This document shows, piece after piece, positions 44,778 to 52,343 of a stretch of 64,000 nucleotides of DNA (position 1 is the stretch's first letter; each line of letters opens with the position of its first letter). The stretch is from Marinobacter zhejiangensis (GTDB lineage: Bacteria > Pseudomonadota > Gammaproteobacteria > Pseudomonadales > Oleiphilaceae): positions 558,001-622,000 of the forward strand of contig NZ_FOUE01000003.1 of the NCBI RefSeq assembly GCF_900114775.1, given 5' to 3'. The notes below the pieces were generated by a model. That model was given only the letters and a program-made list of their open reading frames with translations, did no database searches and was not told the DNA's origin. Made by a program: the position numbers and the translations under genes.

Positions 44778-45077
44778 TCAGTGGATGATGGCGTTGCGGG
44801 TGCTTTCCGGTTGCTGGTCCAGGGTCTTGCGAGCCAGTTCCGCAGCAGCGCCAGCGTCAAGCTGGCCAGAGGCTATTCGCTCAAGCACCGATGCCATGAC
44901 CGCAACCGATTGACGATACTCCGCAAACTCCGCCTGGAAGGCCGTGTCGATGGCTTGGTAGACCGCCTGGATTTTCTGCTCCCGGCTGGCCTGGTCAGAG
45001 GCTGCATCGTTGATGGCCTTGAGGCAGGCACGGGCTATAGCGATGTAACGTTGGGCATTAGGATCTGACTTGGACAT
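44778..45077 (-). CDS. Small hypothetical protein upstream of the M16 protease gene
   Basis: A 99-residue, mostly helical, soluble protein with heptad-like Ala/Leu spacing (IAIARACLKAINDAAS, IAASGQLDA region). No signal peptide, no known motif. Its stop lies 23 bases before the protease start, so the two probably share a transcript. I do not recognise a family. Confidence 0.6.
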   Translation of the reverse strand: MSKSDPNAQRYIAIARACLKAINDAASDQASREQKIQAVYQAIDTAFQAEFAEYRQSVAVMASVLERIASGQLDAGAAAELARKTLDQQPESTRNAIIH

Positions 45078-45280
45078 GAAAAGTTCCGACTAAAGGTGAG
45101 TTTTATCCAACTTACGGACAGATGGTGCTCCATGGTTAGGATTATGTCATTGCTGAGAGCCGGTTTCATGTCGGTATTGCTGCGATCGTTCCGGCATCGC
45201 CAGCGCAGGGCTTTGTGCTAGTCTCAGAGGACGTGCCTTTACTTGAGGCACGGTTTGCCCGCTGTCCAAAGTAGCACTTT

Positions 45281-45329
45281 TTAGAGTTGTTGCTCTAATT
45301 AAATCAATGACATAGAGAGCAAAAGCTCT
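45281..45329. promoter_or_regulatory. Two AGAG-N6-CTCT palindromes upstream of the fatty acyl-CoA reductase
   Basis: TTAGAG-TTGTTG-CTCTAA (45281-45298) and AGAG-CAAAAG-CTCT (45316-45329) share the pattern AGAG-N6-CTCTAA; their centres are 33 bases apart, close to three helical turns. They lie about 150-190 bases before the start codon in a 392-base gap that holds no gene. They look like paired binding sites of one dimeric regulator. Confidence 0.5.
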
Positions 45330-45390
45330 AATAAAGTTCGATACTTGTAGGCTGCACTAAAGTACAATGCGAACCGTTTTAGGGGTCAAC

Positions 45391-45404
45391 CAAACGCTTG
45401 TTTA
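45391..45404. promoter_or_regulatory. PsrA-like box in the fatty acyl-CoA reductase leader
   Basis: CAAAC-GCTT-GTTTA contains the perfect inverted repeat AAAC-N4-GTTT and resembles the published consensus of the fatty-acid-responsive repressor PsrA (about CAAAC-N2-4-GTTTG). A possible -10 TACAAT at 45363-45368 lies just upstream, so a bound protein could block transcription. No -35 box is clear. Confidence 0.45.
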
Positions 45405-45469
45405 AGGTTGAGGCATGCCTTGCGGCATCGCGAAAAAAATAACAGAGCATTAGTCAGGATGGATATGCA

Positions 45470-47455
45470 ATGAATTATTTTTTGACGGGTGGTACTGGGT
45501 TTATCGGACGTTTCCTGGTGGACAAACTGTTGGCCAGGGGTGGTACGGTTTACCTTTTAGTCAGGGAACAGTCCGTAGACAAACTGGATCGTCTGCGGGA
45601 ACGCTGGGGTGCGGATGCGGACCGGGTCCGTGCAGTAACCGGCGACCTGGCCAGCCCTGGGCTGGGCATTCAGGATGCAGTGCTTAACGACCTGAAGGGA
45701 AACATTGATCACTTTTTCCATCTTGCTGCGATCTACGACATGGGCGCAGATGAAGAGGCGCAGCAGGTTGCCAACATTGAGGGTACTCGTAATGCCCTGG
45801 ATGCGGCCAAAAACCTGAACGCGGGCTGCTTCCACCATGTTTCCTCCATCGCAGCGGCGGGCCTGTTCCGCGGTACCTTCCGAGAGGACATGTTCGAGGA
45901 AGCGGAGAAACTCGACCATCCTTACCTGCTGACGAAACACGAATCCGAGAAGGTTGTTCGTGAAAGTTGCGAAGTGCCGTTCCGCATCTATCGTCCCGGA
46001 ATGGTGATTGGCCATTCCAAAACCGGTGAAATGGACAAGGTTGACGGCCCTTACTACTTCTTCAAGATGATTCAGAAGATTCGTCATGCACTGCCGCAAT
46101 GGGTTCCGACCATCGGCATCGAAGGCGGTCGCCTGAACATTGTCCCGGTGGACTATGTGGTGGATGCCATGGATCACATCGCCCACACAGAAGGCGAGGA
46201 TGGCAACTGTTTCCACCTGGTGGACCCTGAGCCCAACAAAGTGGGTGAGGTTCTCAATATCTTCTCGGATGCCGGCCATGCTCCCCGGATGGCCATGCGG
46301 ATTGACTCCCGCATGTTTGGCTTTATTCCGCCCTTTATTCGTCAGAGCCTGAAGAACCTGCCTCCGGTCAAACGGCTGACCGGTGCCGTGCTTGATGACC
46401 TGGGCATTCCACCTTCGGTGTTGTCTTTCATTAACTACCCGACGCGCTTTGACGCTCGTGAAACCGAGCGGGTCCTGAAAGACAGTGGCATCGAGGTGCC
46501 GCGTCTTGAAGACTACGCCGCAGTGATCTGGGACTTCTGGGAACGTAACCTGGATCCAGACCTGTTCAAGGACCGCACGCTGAAAGGTACCGTGGAAGGC
46601 AAGGTCTGTGTGGTAACCGGCGCTACGTCCGGTATCGGTCTTGCGGTTGCGGAAAAGCTGGCGGAAGCCGGCGCCATCCTGGTCATTGGCGCCCGTACCC
46701 GGGAAACACTGGATGAAGTGGCTGCAAGCCTGGAAGCGAAGGGTGGCAATGTCCACGCCTATCAGTGCGACTTTTCCGATATGGAAGACTGCGACCGGTT
46801 TGTGAAAACGGTCCTGGACAACCACGGCAAGGTGGATGTGCTGGTGAACAACGCGGGTCGTTCCATCCGCCGTTCGTTGGCGCTGTCGTTCGACCGTTTC
46901 CACGACTTCGAGCGCACCATGCAGCTGAACTACTTCGGTTCTATCCGGCTGATTATGGGATTTGCTCCGTCCATGCTGGAGAACAACCGTGGCCACGTAG
47001 TGAACATTTCCTCGATCGGCGTACTCACCAACGCACCGCGCTTCTCGGCGTATGTGGCGTCCAAGTCTGCGCTGGATGCGTTCAGTCGTTGTGCCGCGGC
47101 GGAGTGGTCTGACCGCAACGTGACGTTCACCACCATTAACATGCCGCTGGTGAAGACGCCTATGATTGCACCGACCAAGATCTACGATTCGGTGCCCACC
47201 CTGACGCCGGAGGAAGCCGCGCAAATGGTGGCGGATGCCATCGTTTACCGGCCCAAGCGCATTGCCACCCGCCTGGGTATCTTCGCCCAGGTCATGCACG
47301 CGCTGGCACCGAAGATGGGTGAGATCATCATGAATACCGGCTACCGGATGTTCCCGGATTCTGCGGCTGCTGCTGGCAGCAAGTCCGGCGAAAAGCCGAA
47401 GGTGTCCACAGAGCAGGTGGCTTTCGCGGCAATCATGCGCGGAATCTACTGGTAA
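45470..47455 (+). CDS. Two-domain fatty acyl-CoA reductase (fatty alcohol-forming)
   Basis: This enzyme reduces fatty acyl-CoA (or acyl-ACP) to the fatty alcohol in two NADPH-dependent steps, the first stage of wax-ester synthesis. The 661-residue protein joins two SDR-type modules: N-terminal (GGTGFIG at 7-13; Tyr152/Lys156 in YLLTK), expected to reduce aldehyde or acyl thioester, and C-terminal (TGATSGIG at 383-390; Tyr528/Lys532 in YVASK). The sequence matches the well-studied Marinobacter enzyme closely. It is monocistronic, with a 392-base upstream region and a very strong terminator. The wax synthase that would use the alcohol is not in the window. Confidence 0.96.
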   Translation: MNYFLTGGTGFIGRFLVDKLLARGGTVYLLVREQSVDKLDRLRERWGADADRVRAVTGDLASPGLGIQDAVLNDLKGNIDHFFHLAAIYDMGADEEAQQVANIEGTRNALDAAKNLNAGCFHHVSSIAAAGLFRGTFREDMFEEAEKLDHPYLLTKHESEKVVRESCEVPFRIYRPGMVIGHSKTGEMDKVDGPYYFFKMIQKIRHALPQWVPTIGIEGGRLNIVPVDYVVDAMDHIAHTEGEDGNCFHLVDPEPNKVGEVLNIFSDAGHAPRMAMRIDSRMFGFIPPFIRQSLKNLPPVKRLTGAVLDDLGIPPSVLSFINYPTRFDARETERVLKDSGIEVPRLEDYAAVIWDFWERNLDPDLFKDRTLKGTVEGKVCVVTGATSGIGLAVAEKLAEAGAILVIGARTRETLDEVAASLEAKGGNVHAYQCDFSDMEDCDRFVKTVLDNHGKVDVLVNNAGRSIRRSLALSFDRFHDFERTMQLNYFGSIRLIMGFAPSMLENNRGHVVNISSIGVLTNAPRFSAYVASKSALDAFSRCAAAEWSDRNVTFTTINMPLVKTPMIAPTKIYDSVPTLTPEEAAQMVADAIVYRPKRIATRLGIFAQVMHALAPKMGEIIMNTGYRMFPDSAAAAGSKSGEKPKVSTEQVAFAAIMRGIYW

Positions 47456-47506
47456 GTGGCTCCATAAGGGCGTACACGCGCCCTTCGGTGACCCGTTTGA
47501 ATGACG

Positions 47507-47540
47507 AAAAAGCCCCGCAACTTCGGTTGCGGGGCTTTTT
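47507..47540 (+). terminator. Strong terminator of the fatty acyl-CoA reductase gene
   Basis: A perfect 15-bp hairpin, AAAAAGCCCCGCAAC with GTTGCGGGGCTTTTT around a stable TTCG tetraloop. It can work in both directions. Confidence 0.93.
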
Positions 47541-47595
47541 CGTTCCTGTCAACGTGGAGCTGTCACGGTAGCCTGTGTATAGTTCCTGCAGCGGG

Positions 47596-47623
47596 TTGAA
47601 TTAGCTGTTTTCACCCCTATATC
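47596..47623 (+). promoter_or_regulatory. Possible promoter of the peroxiredoxin gene
   Basis: TTGAAT (47596-47601) and TATATC (47618-47623) with a 16-base spacer, about 80 bases before the start codon. Each box matches the consensus at four of six bases, so the call is tentative. An OxyR site was not recognised. Confidence 0.35.
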
Positions 47624-47703
47624 TCTCGCTGACTAGATTCAGTAAGCCTGGGCTGTCAGGCCCGGGTGTTATCCACAACCAATAACCAAATGGAGATTGA
47701 ACC

Positions 47704-48306
47704 ATGGGCGTACTCGTAGGCAAACCGGCTCCTGATTTTACCGTTCCAGCCGTACTGGGCGATGGCACCATCGTTGACTCGTTCAACCTGGCGGACGCTA
47801 TCAAGGGCAAGCCGGCCATCATTTTCTTCTACCCGCTGGACTTCACGTTCGTATGCCCGTCCGAGCTGATTGCTCTGGATCACCGTATGGATGCCCTGCG
47901 CGAGCGTGGCGTAGAAGTGATCAGTGTTTCCATTGACTCCCACTTCACCCACAACGCATGGCGTAACACCCCGGTGAACGACGGTGGTATCGGTCCGGTC
48001 AGCTACATCATGGCTGCCGACATGAACCACGACATCAGCCGCGCTTACGACGTTGAGTCTGAAGGTGGCATGGCTTACCGTGGCGCTTTCCTGATCGACA
48101 AGGAAGGCATGGTTCGTTCCCAGATCGTTAACGACCTGCCGCTGGGCCGTAACGTGGATGAGCTGGTTCGTCTGGTTGACGCGCTGCAGTTCCACGAAGA
48201 GCACGGCGAAGTATGCCCGGCTGGCTGGAACAAAGGCGACAAGGGCATGAACGCGTCTCCGGACGGCGTGGCCAAGTACCTGTCTGAGAACGCCGAAGGC
48301 CTGTAA
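47704..48306 (+). CDS. 2-Cys peroxiredoxin (AhpC/TSA family)
   Basis: It reduces hydrogen peroxide and organic peroxides through a cysteine pair. The 200-residue protein has the peroxidatic Cys51 in FYPLDFTFVCPSE, the resolving Cys171 in GEVCPAGW, and the GGLG-type region (GGIGPVSY) that makes eukaryotic-like Prx sensitive to over-oxidation. GAGATT lies a few bases before the ATG. It has its own terminator. In Pseudomonas the same peroxidase, rnt, pyrC and motY stand together, as here. Confidence 0.95.
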   Translation: MGVLVGKPAPDFTVPAVLGDGTIVDSFNLADAIKGKPAIIFFYPLDFTFVCPSELIALDHRMDALRERGVEVISVSIDSHFTHNAWRNTPVNDGGIGPVSYIMAADMNHDISRAYDVESEGGMAYRGAFLIDKEGMVRSQIVNDLPLGRNVDELVRLVDALQFHEEHGEVCPAGWNKGDKGMNASPDGVAKYLSENAEGL

Positions 48307-48329
48307 TTGACGCCTGGTGTTTGATGTAT

Positions 48330-48360
48330 AAAAAAACCCGCAGCTTCTGCGGGTTTTTTT
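48330..48360 (+). terminator. Terminator of the peroxiredoxin gene
   Basis: Stem AACCCGCAG-CTT-CTGCGGGTT preceded by six A and followed by seven T; with this symmetry it can also end the convergent rnt gene. Confidence 0.92.
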
Positions 48361-48372
48361 ATGGGGCTGGGT

Positions 48373-49032
48373 TCAGCCTTCGAACTCGTCGTCCAGCACG
48401 GGCGGAGGGAAGCCCCCAAGGTCGCGCCAGCGGTTGACGATGCCGCAGAACAGGTCCGCTGTTTTCTCGGCGTCGTAGGCTGCCGAATGGGCTTCCTTGT
48501 TGCTGAAGGGGATACCCGCAAGTTTACAGGCCTGGGCCAGAACCGTATGGCCATAGGCCAGGCCGGCCAGGGTCGCCGTATCAAAAGTCGAGAACGGGTG
48601 AAACGGATTGCGTTTGATGTCTGCCCGCATTGCGGCGGCAAACAGGAAGTTGTGGTCGAAGGTGGCGTTATGGCCGACCAGGATCGCGCGCTTGCAGTCG
48701 TGCGCCTTAACAGACTTTCGAATGGGGCTGAAGATTTCGCTCAGCGCTTCCGTTTCCGGGACGGCTTCGCGGTCCGGGCTCCAGGGGTCAATGCCCGTGA
48801 AGTCGAGAGCCGACTGCTCCAGGTTGGCGCCTTCAAATGGATCAACGTGCTGAACGTAAGTCGCTTCGCGTCTTAGTGTGCCGTCCTCATCCATGGTCAG
48901 CAGGACTGCCGCAACTTCCAGCAGAGCGTCAGTGCGGGCATTGAAACCGCCGGTTTCCACATCCACCACCACAGGCAGATAGCCACGAAAACGGGTGGAC
49001 ATGGGGTGGGGCGCTTGTTGATCGTCAGTCAC
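48373..49032 (-). CDS. rnt: Ribonuclease T
   Basis: RNase T trims the 3' ends of tRNA and other small RNAs. The 219-residue protein is a DEDD exonuclease: [25 protein letters not shown] (first Asp/Glu), [13 protein letters not shown], and the [14 protein letters not shown] segment with the last Asp. An alternative start at residue 11 (MSTRFRG) fits the family equally well. It is 51 bases downstream of pyrC on the same strand. Confidence 0.95.
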   Translation of the reverse strand: MTDDQQAPHPMSTRFRGYLPVVVDVETGGFNARTDALLEVAAVLLTMDEDGTLRREATYVQHVDPFEGANLEQSALDFTGIDPWSPDREAVPETEALSEIFSPIRKSVKAHDCKRAILVGHNATFDHNFLFAAAMRADIKRNPFHPFSTFDTATLAGLAYGHTVLAQACKLAGIPFSNKEAHSAAYDAEKTADLFCGIVNRWRDLGGFPPPVLDDEFEG

Positions 49033-49083
49033 ATAGGCTCCTGAGAATTCGGATTGATAAATAACGGGGCTGTTCGTTGTGGA

Positions 49084-50130
49084 TTACCGCTCGGAATCCG
49101 CCAGGGACCACCTGAGTTGCTCGCCCGCCCTCAGGGGGACGATGTCGCCGCCTGCCAGGGGGAGGGACTCGGGCATGGTCCAGGCTTTCCGGACCAAGGT
49201 AATGGTGTCCTGGTTGCGTGGCAGGCCATAGAAGTCTGCACCGTTGAAGCTGGCAAAGGCCTCGAGCTTGTCGAGGATGCCCAGGTCTTCAAAGATTTCG
49301 GCATACAGTTCAATGGCGCCGTAAGCCGAGTAGCAACCGGCACAACCGCACGCCGTTTCCTTGCGATCGCGGGCATGAGGTGCCGAATCGGTGCCAAGGA
49401 AAAAGCGGGGGTTGCCGCTGACCACCGCATCCTGGAGGGCCTGTTGGTGCCGATTGCGCTTCAGGATGGGCAGGCAATACAGGTGTGGACGGATGCCCCC
49501 CACCAGCATGTGATTCCGGTTGTACATCAGGTGCTGCGGGGTCAGTGTTGCGGCCAGGTTGGCGCCGGTGTGGTTCTGGACAAACTCGGCGGAATCCGCG
49601 GTGGTGATGTGCTCAAGGACAACCTTGAGACTGGGGAAGCGCTCGAGTGTCGGCGCCAGGACCCGATCAAGGAACACCTTTTCCCGGTCAAAGATATCGA
49701 TTTCGGTGTCGGTTACCTCACCGTGCACCAGCAGGAGCATACCGCACTCGGCCATGGCCGCCAGCACATCATCAATATTGCGGATGTCGGTGACGCCAGA
49801 AGCGGAGTTGGTGGTCGCTCCGGCAGGGTAGAGCTTGGCGGCGACGATGCCGGCTGCATGGGCTTCCCGAATGTCGTCGGCGGTTGTTGCCTCGGTGAGG
49901 TAGAGCGTCACCAGGGGGGCAAAGTCATTCCCTTCTGGGCGGGCGGCCAGGATGCGCTCACGATAGGCCAGGGCTTGCTCGGCCGTTATCACGGGTGGAA
50001 CCAGGTTAGGCATGATGATGGCCCGACCAAAACAGCGGGCGCTGGCAGGGACGACGTCATTGAGGATGTCCCCATCACGGACGTGGAGGTGCCAGTCATC
50101 AGGGCGGGTTATGGTCAAGGTGTCGGTCAT
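49084..50130 (-). CDS. pyrC: Dihydroorotase (class II)
   Basis: It forms dihydroorotate from carbamoyl-aspartate in pyrimidine synthesis. The 348-residue enzyme shows the zinc motif [10 protein letters not shown] (His14, His16), MPNLVPP, the GITKLYPAG-type lysine segment ([13 protein letters not shown]; carboxylated Lys), and GTDSAPHAR near the end. Length and motifs are those of the bacterial class II form. It precedes rnt in the same orientation and is divergent from motY. Confidence 0.96.
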   Translation of the reverse strand: MTDTLTITRPDDWHLHVRDGDILNDVVPASARCFGRAIIMPNLVPPVITAEQALAYRERILAARPEGNDFAPLVTLYLTEATTADDIREAHAAGIVAAKLYPAGATTNSASGVTDIRNIDDVLAAMAECGMLLLVHGEVTDTEIDIFDREKVFLDRVLAPTLERFPSLKVVLEHITTADSAEFVQNHTGANLAATLTPQHLMYNRNHMLVGGIRPHLYCLPILKRNRHQQALQDAVVSGNPRFFLGTDSAPHARDRKETACGCAGCYSAYGAIELYAEIFEDLGILDKLEAFASFNGADFYGLPRNQDTITLVRKAWTMPESLPLAGGDIVPLRAGEQLRWSLADSER

Positions 50131-50268
50131 CGAAAGCTTCCTGGTCCAGTTACACGAACGGCGTGAGTATACCAGAAGGCGTTTTTGATTGGTGGTGGAT
50201 TGGTGCTAAAGAAAACGGGTTGCTTGCCGTTAAACCTCCTGTCACCGGATTTCATTGGACAAGACCCC

Positions 50269-51177
50269 ATGTTCAGGAAGAAAACAGCATCGATTATCCT
50301 CGCTCTGGGAGTAGCGGTCGGAGCGGGACCCGCTTCAGCGGGTACCTACGGTGCGGGAATCGAAAACAGCCAGTGGTATCTGGCGGAGTCGGTCTTTGGC
50401 TGTTCTCTGACCCATGAGGTGCCGGGTTATGGTAAGGCCGTGTTCAATCACCGTGCCGGCGAGTCAATGACGTTCTACCTGGAATCGGATATCCCGCTGA
50501 TGCAGCCCGGTCGGGGCCGGGTAGTGGTCGAGGCACCGGTATGGCGGCCGGGAACCGCCCCCAGAAATGTCGGGGATGTGATGGTCTCTGACGGGCCGAG
50601 GCCGGTCTCCCTGGGCTCGCGGGAGAGCATGGTGCTGGTCCAGGGCCTGTTGTCCGGTATGGCGCCGACGGTGACTCGTGCTGCCTGGTATGGCAGCGAG
50701 CCTGTGAGGGTTCAGGTGTCTAACATTAATTTCGCCAACCGGTATGCCGCGTATCGTCAGTGCGTGGGTGGTTTGTTGCCGGTGAATTACGACCAGATAA
50801 AGCGCTCGCGCATCCCCTTTGCTGCCGGCAGTAGTGACCTGTCCGATGCCGACCGGCACCTGTTGGATAACATCGCCACCTATATCCTGGCGGATAGCAC
50901 GGTAGAGCGTATCTTCGTGGATGGTCACAGCGACCGTTACGGTAGCCGGATTACGAACCGCGCCCTTTCTGAGGAGCGGGCGAATGTGGTTGCTGAGTAC
51001 CTTCAGTATCAGGGGGTGCCCGAGGACATGATTACCGTTCGTGCCCACGGGGACCGCTTTCCTGCATCTTCCCGCGCGGCGGACAACCGGCGTGCGACCA
51101 TCCGCCTGCAACGGCAGGGTGAACGGCCGGAGATGCAGCAGGCAACCGGCTACGGTGGCTCACCCAGCAATGGCTAA
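50269..51177 (+). CDS. motY: Flagellar stator-associated protein MotY (OmpA-like)
   Basis: MotY builds the T-ring that holds the stator units around sodium- or proton-driven polar flagella. The 302-residue protein has a signal peptide (cut after ASA near 23), an N-terminal MotY domain (about 25-185, with YGAGIENSQWYL) and an OmpA-like peptidoglycan-binding domain (about 190-290, VDGHSDRYGSR and LSEERANVVAEYL). The start at 50269 yields the signal peptide; the frame is open from 50185. It lies next to pyrC as in Pseudomonas. No other flagellar gene is in the window. Confidence 0.92.
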   Translation: MFRKKTASIILALGVAVGAGPASAGTYGAGIENSQWYLAESVFGCSLTHEVPGYGKAVFNHRAGESMTFYLESDIPLMQPGRGRVVVEAPVWRPGTAPRNVGDVMVSDGPRPVSLGSRESMVLVQGLLSGMAPTVTRAAWYGSEPVRVQVSNINFANRYAAYRQCVGGLLPVNYDQIKRSRIPFAAGSSDLSDADRHLLDNIATYILADSTVERIFVDGHSDRYGSRITNRALSEERANVVAEYLQYQGVPEDMITVRAHGDRFPASSRAADNRRATIRLQRQGERPEMQQATGYGGSPSNG

Positions 51178-51182
51178 TGGGG

Positions 51183-52109
51183 CTAGCGTATGGCCACCAG
51201 CCCTTCGAGGTGGGCACACACGCTTTGCGCCAATGCCTTCGGGTGATAACCCCCTTCCAGCGTAGAGACCAGGCGGTCGTTGGCGTGATCGTGTGCCACG
51301 CTGGTCAGCATGTCGGTCAGCCAGCGGTAGTCCTCTGCTTCGAGGTTAAGCTCCGCCATCGGGTCGAGCCGGTGGCCGTCGAACCCTGCTGATACCAGCA
51401 CCAGTTGAGGGCGGAAGTCCTGCAGCCGGTGCAGCCAGTCTCCTTCCACCCTCTTGCGGTATTCTGCGGCAGATGCGCCGGCCTCAATCGGCGTGTTGAT
51501 GATATTGCCGGCTTGCTGGTAAACGTGCGAGTGCGGGTAGAACGGGTGCTGGAAACTGGAGCACATCAGTATCCGTTCATCCCCACCAACAATATCAACG
51601 GTGCCGTTGCCCTGATGCACGTCGAAATCAACGATGGCAACCCGTTCCAGCCCGTGGAAATTCAATGCCCTCATGGCCGCCAGGCTGATGTTGTTGTAGA
51701 AGCAGAATCCCATCGACTTTGAGCGTTCGGCATGATGACCCGGGGGGCGAGCGCACACGAACGCGTTTGTCACCTGGCTGCTGAGCACCATATCCACCGC
51801 TTCGATATTGGCTCCGGCGGCCAACTTTGCGGCCCGGAGCGTGTCCGGCATCATGGCGGTGTCGGGATCGGTGAAGACCCGGCCCTGGGTCGGCTGCATC
51901 AGGTCGAGCTGATGAAGGTATCGTTCCGGGTGTACTGACAGCAGCTGGTCCCGGGTAATCTCACCAGGTCTGATCCAGTCCAGCGCCTGTTCCAGTTCGG
52001 TGTCGGCGAGGTAACTGATGATCGCGGCCAGGCGATCGGGGGACTCCGGGTGCTCGGGCCCCATATTGTGCTTGGCACAATCGTTGTGGCTGAAGAACGC
52101 TGTTGTCAT
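51183..52109 (-). CDS. HDAC-like (acetylpolyamine aminohydrolase family) deacetylase
   Basis: A zinc-dependent deacetylase of the arginase/HDAC superfamily, 308 residues. RPPGHHAERSKSMGFCFYNNISLAA holds the paired histidines, VDFDVHQGNGT the metal Asp and His, and SAGFDGHRLDP the second Asp. Substrate (acetylated proteins or polyamines) is unclear. It converges on motY (five bases apart) and is divergent from the Pat-type acetyltransferase gene 234 bases away, so an acetylation/deacetylation pair is possible. Confidence 0.92.
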   Translation of the reverse strand: MTTAFFSHNDCAKHNMGPEHPESPDRLAAIISYLADTELEQALDWIRPGEITRDQLLSVHPERYLHQLDLMQPTQGRVFTDPDTAMMPDTLRAAKLAAGANIEAVDMVLSSQVTNAFVCARPPGHHAERSKSMGFCFYNNISLAAMRALNFHGLERVAIVDFDVHQGNGTVDIVGGDERILMCSSFQHPFYPHSHVYQQAGNIINTPIEAGASAAEYRKRVEGDWLHRLQDFRPQLVLVSAGFDGHRLDPMAELNLEAEDYRWLTDMLTSVAHDHANDRLVSTLEGGYHPKALAQSVCAHLEGLVAIR

Positions 52110-52343
52110 GTCGTATTAACTATGTGCCGCTTGAAGAGTTCTTTTATTTTGCCCCATGTTAGCAGGGAACAGGGGCAGTCGCCCCGTTTCTTTGGTCGTA
52201 TTCGTGCTGCGACCATCGGGCCAACTCGGGAATTACCGAATCATCACAAACTTTTGATGGGATTATCGTTTCACATCAAGTCATGAATGCCTAAGATAAG
52301 GTAAAACACGGCGCAACAACCTGATCCGAAGGGAGTTCTGACC

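Noticed and set aside
45557..47299. 580-codon open frame antisense to the fatty acyl-CoA reductase
   Set aside because: It mirrors a strongly conserved gene with high GC third positions, has no recognisable motif and no ribosome-binding site.
49054..50166. 370-codon frame antisense to pyrC
   Set aside because: Covers pyrC exactly on the other strand; pyrC has all catalytic motifs.
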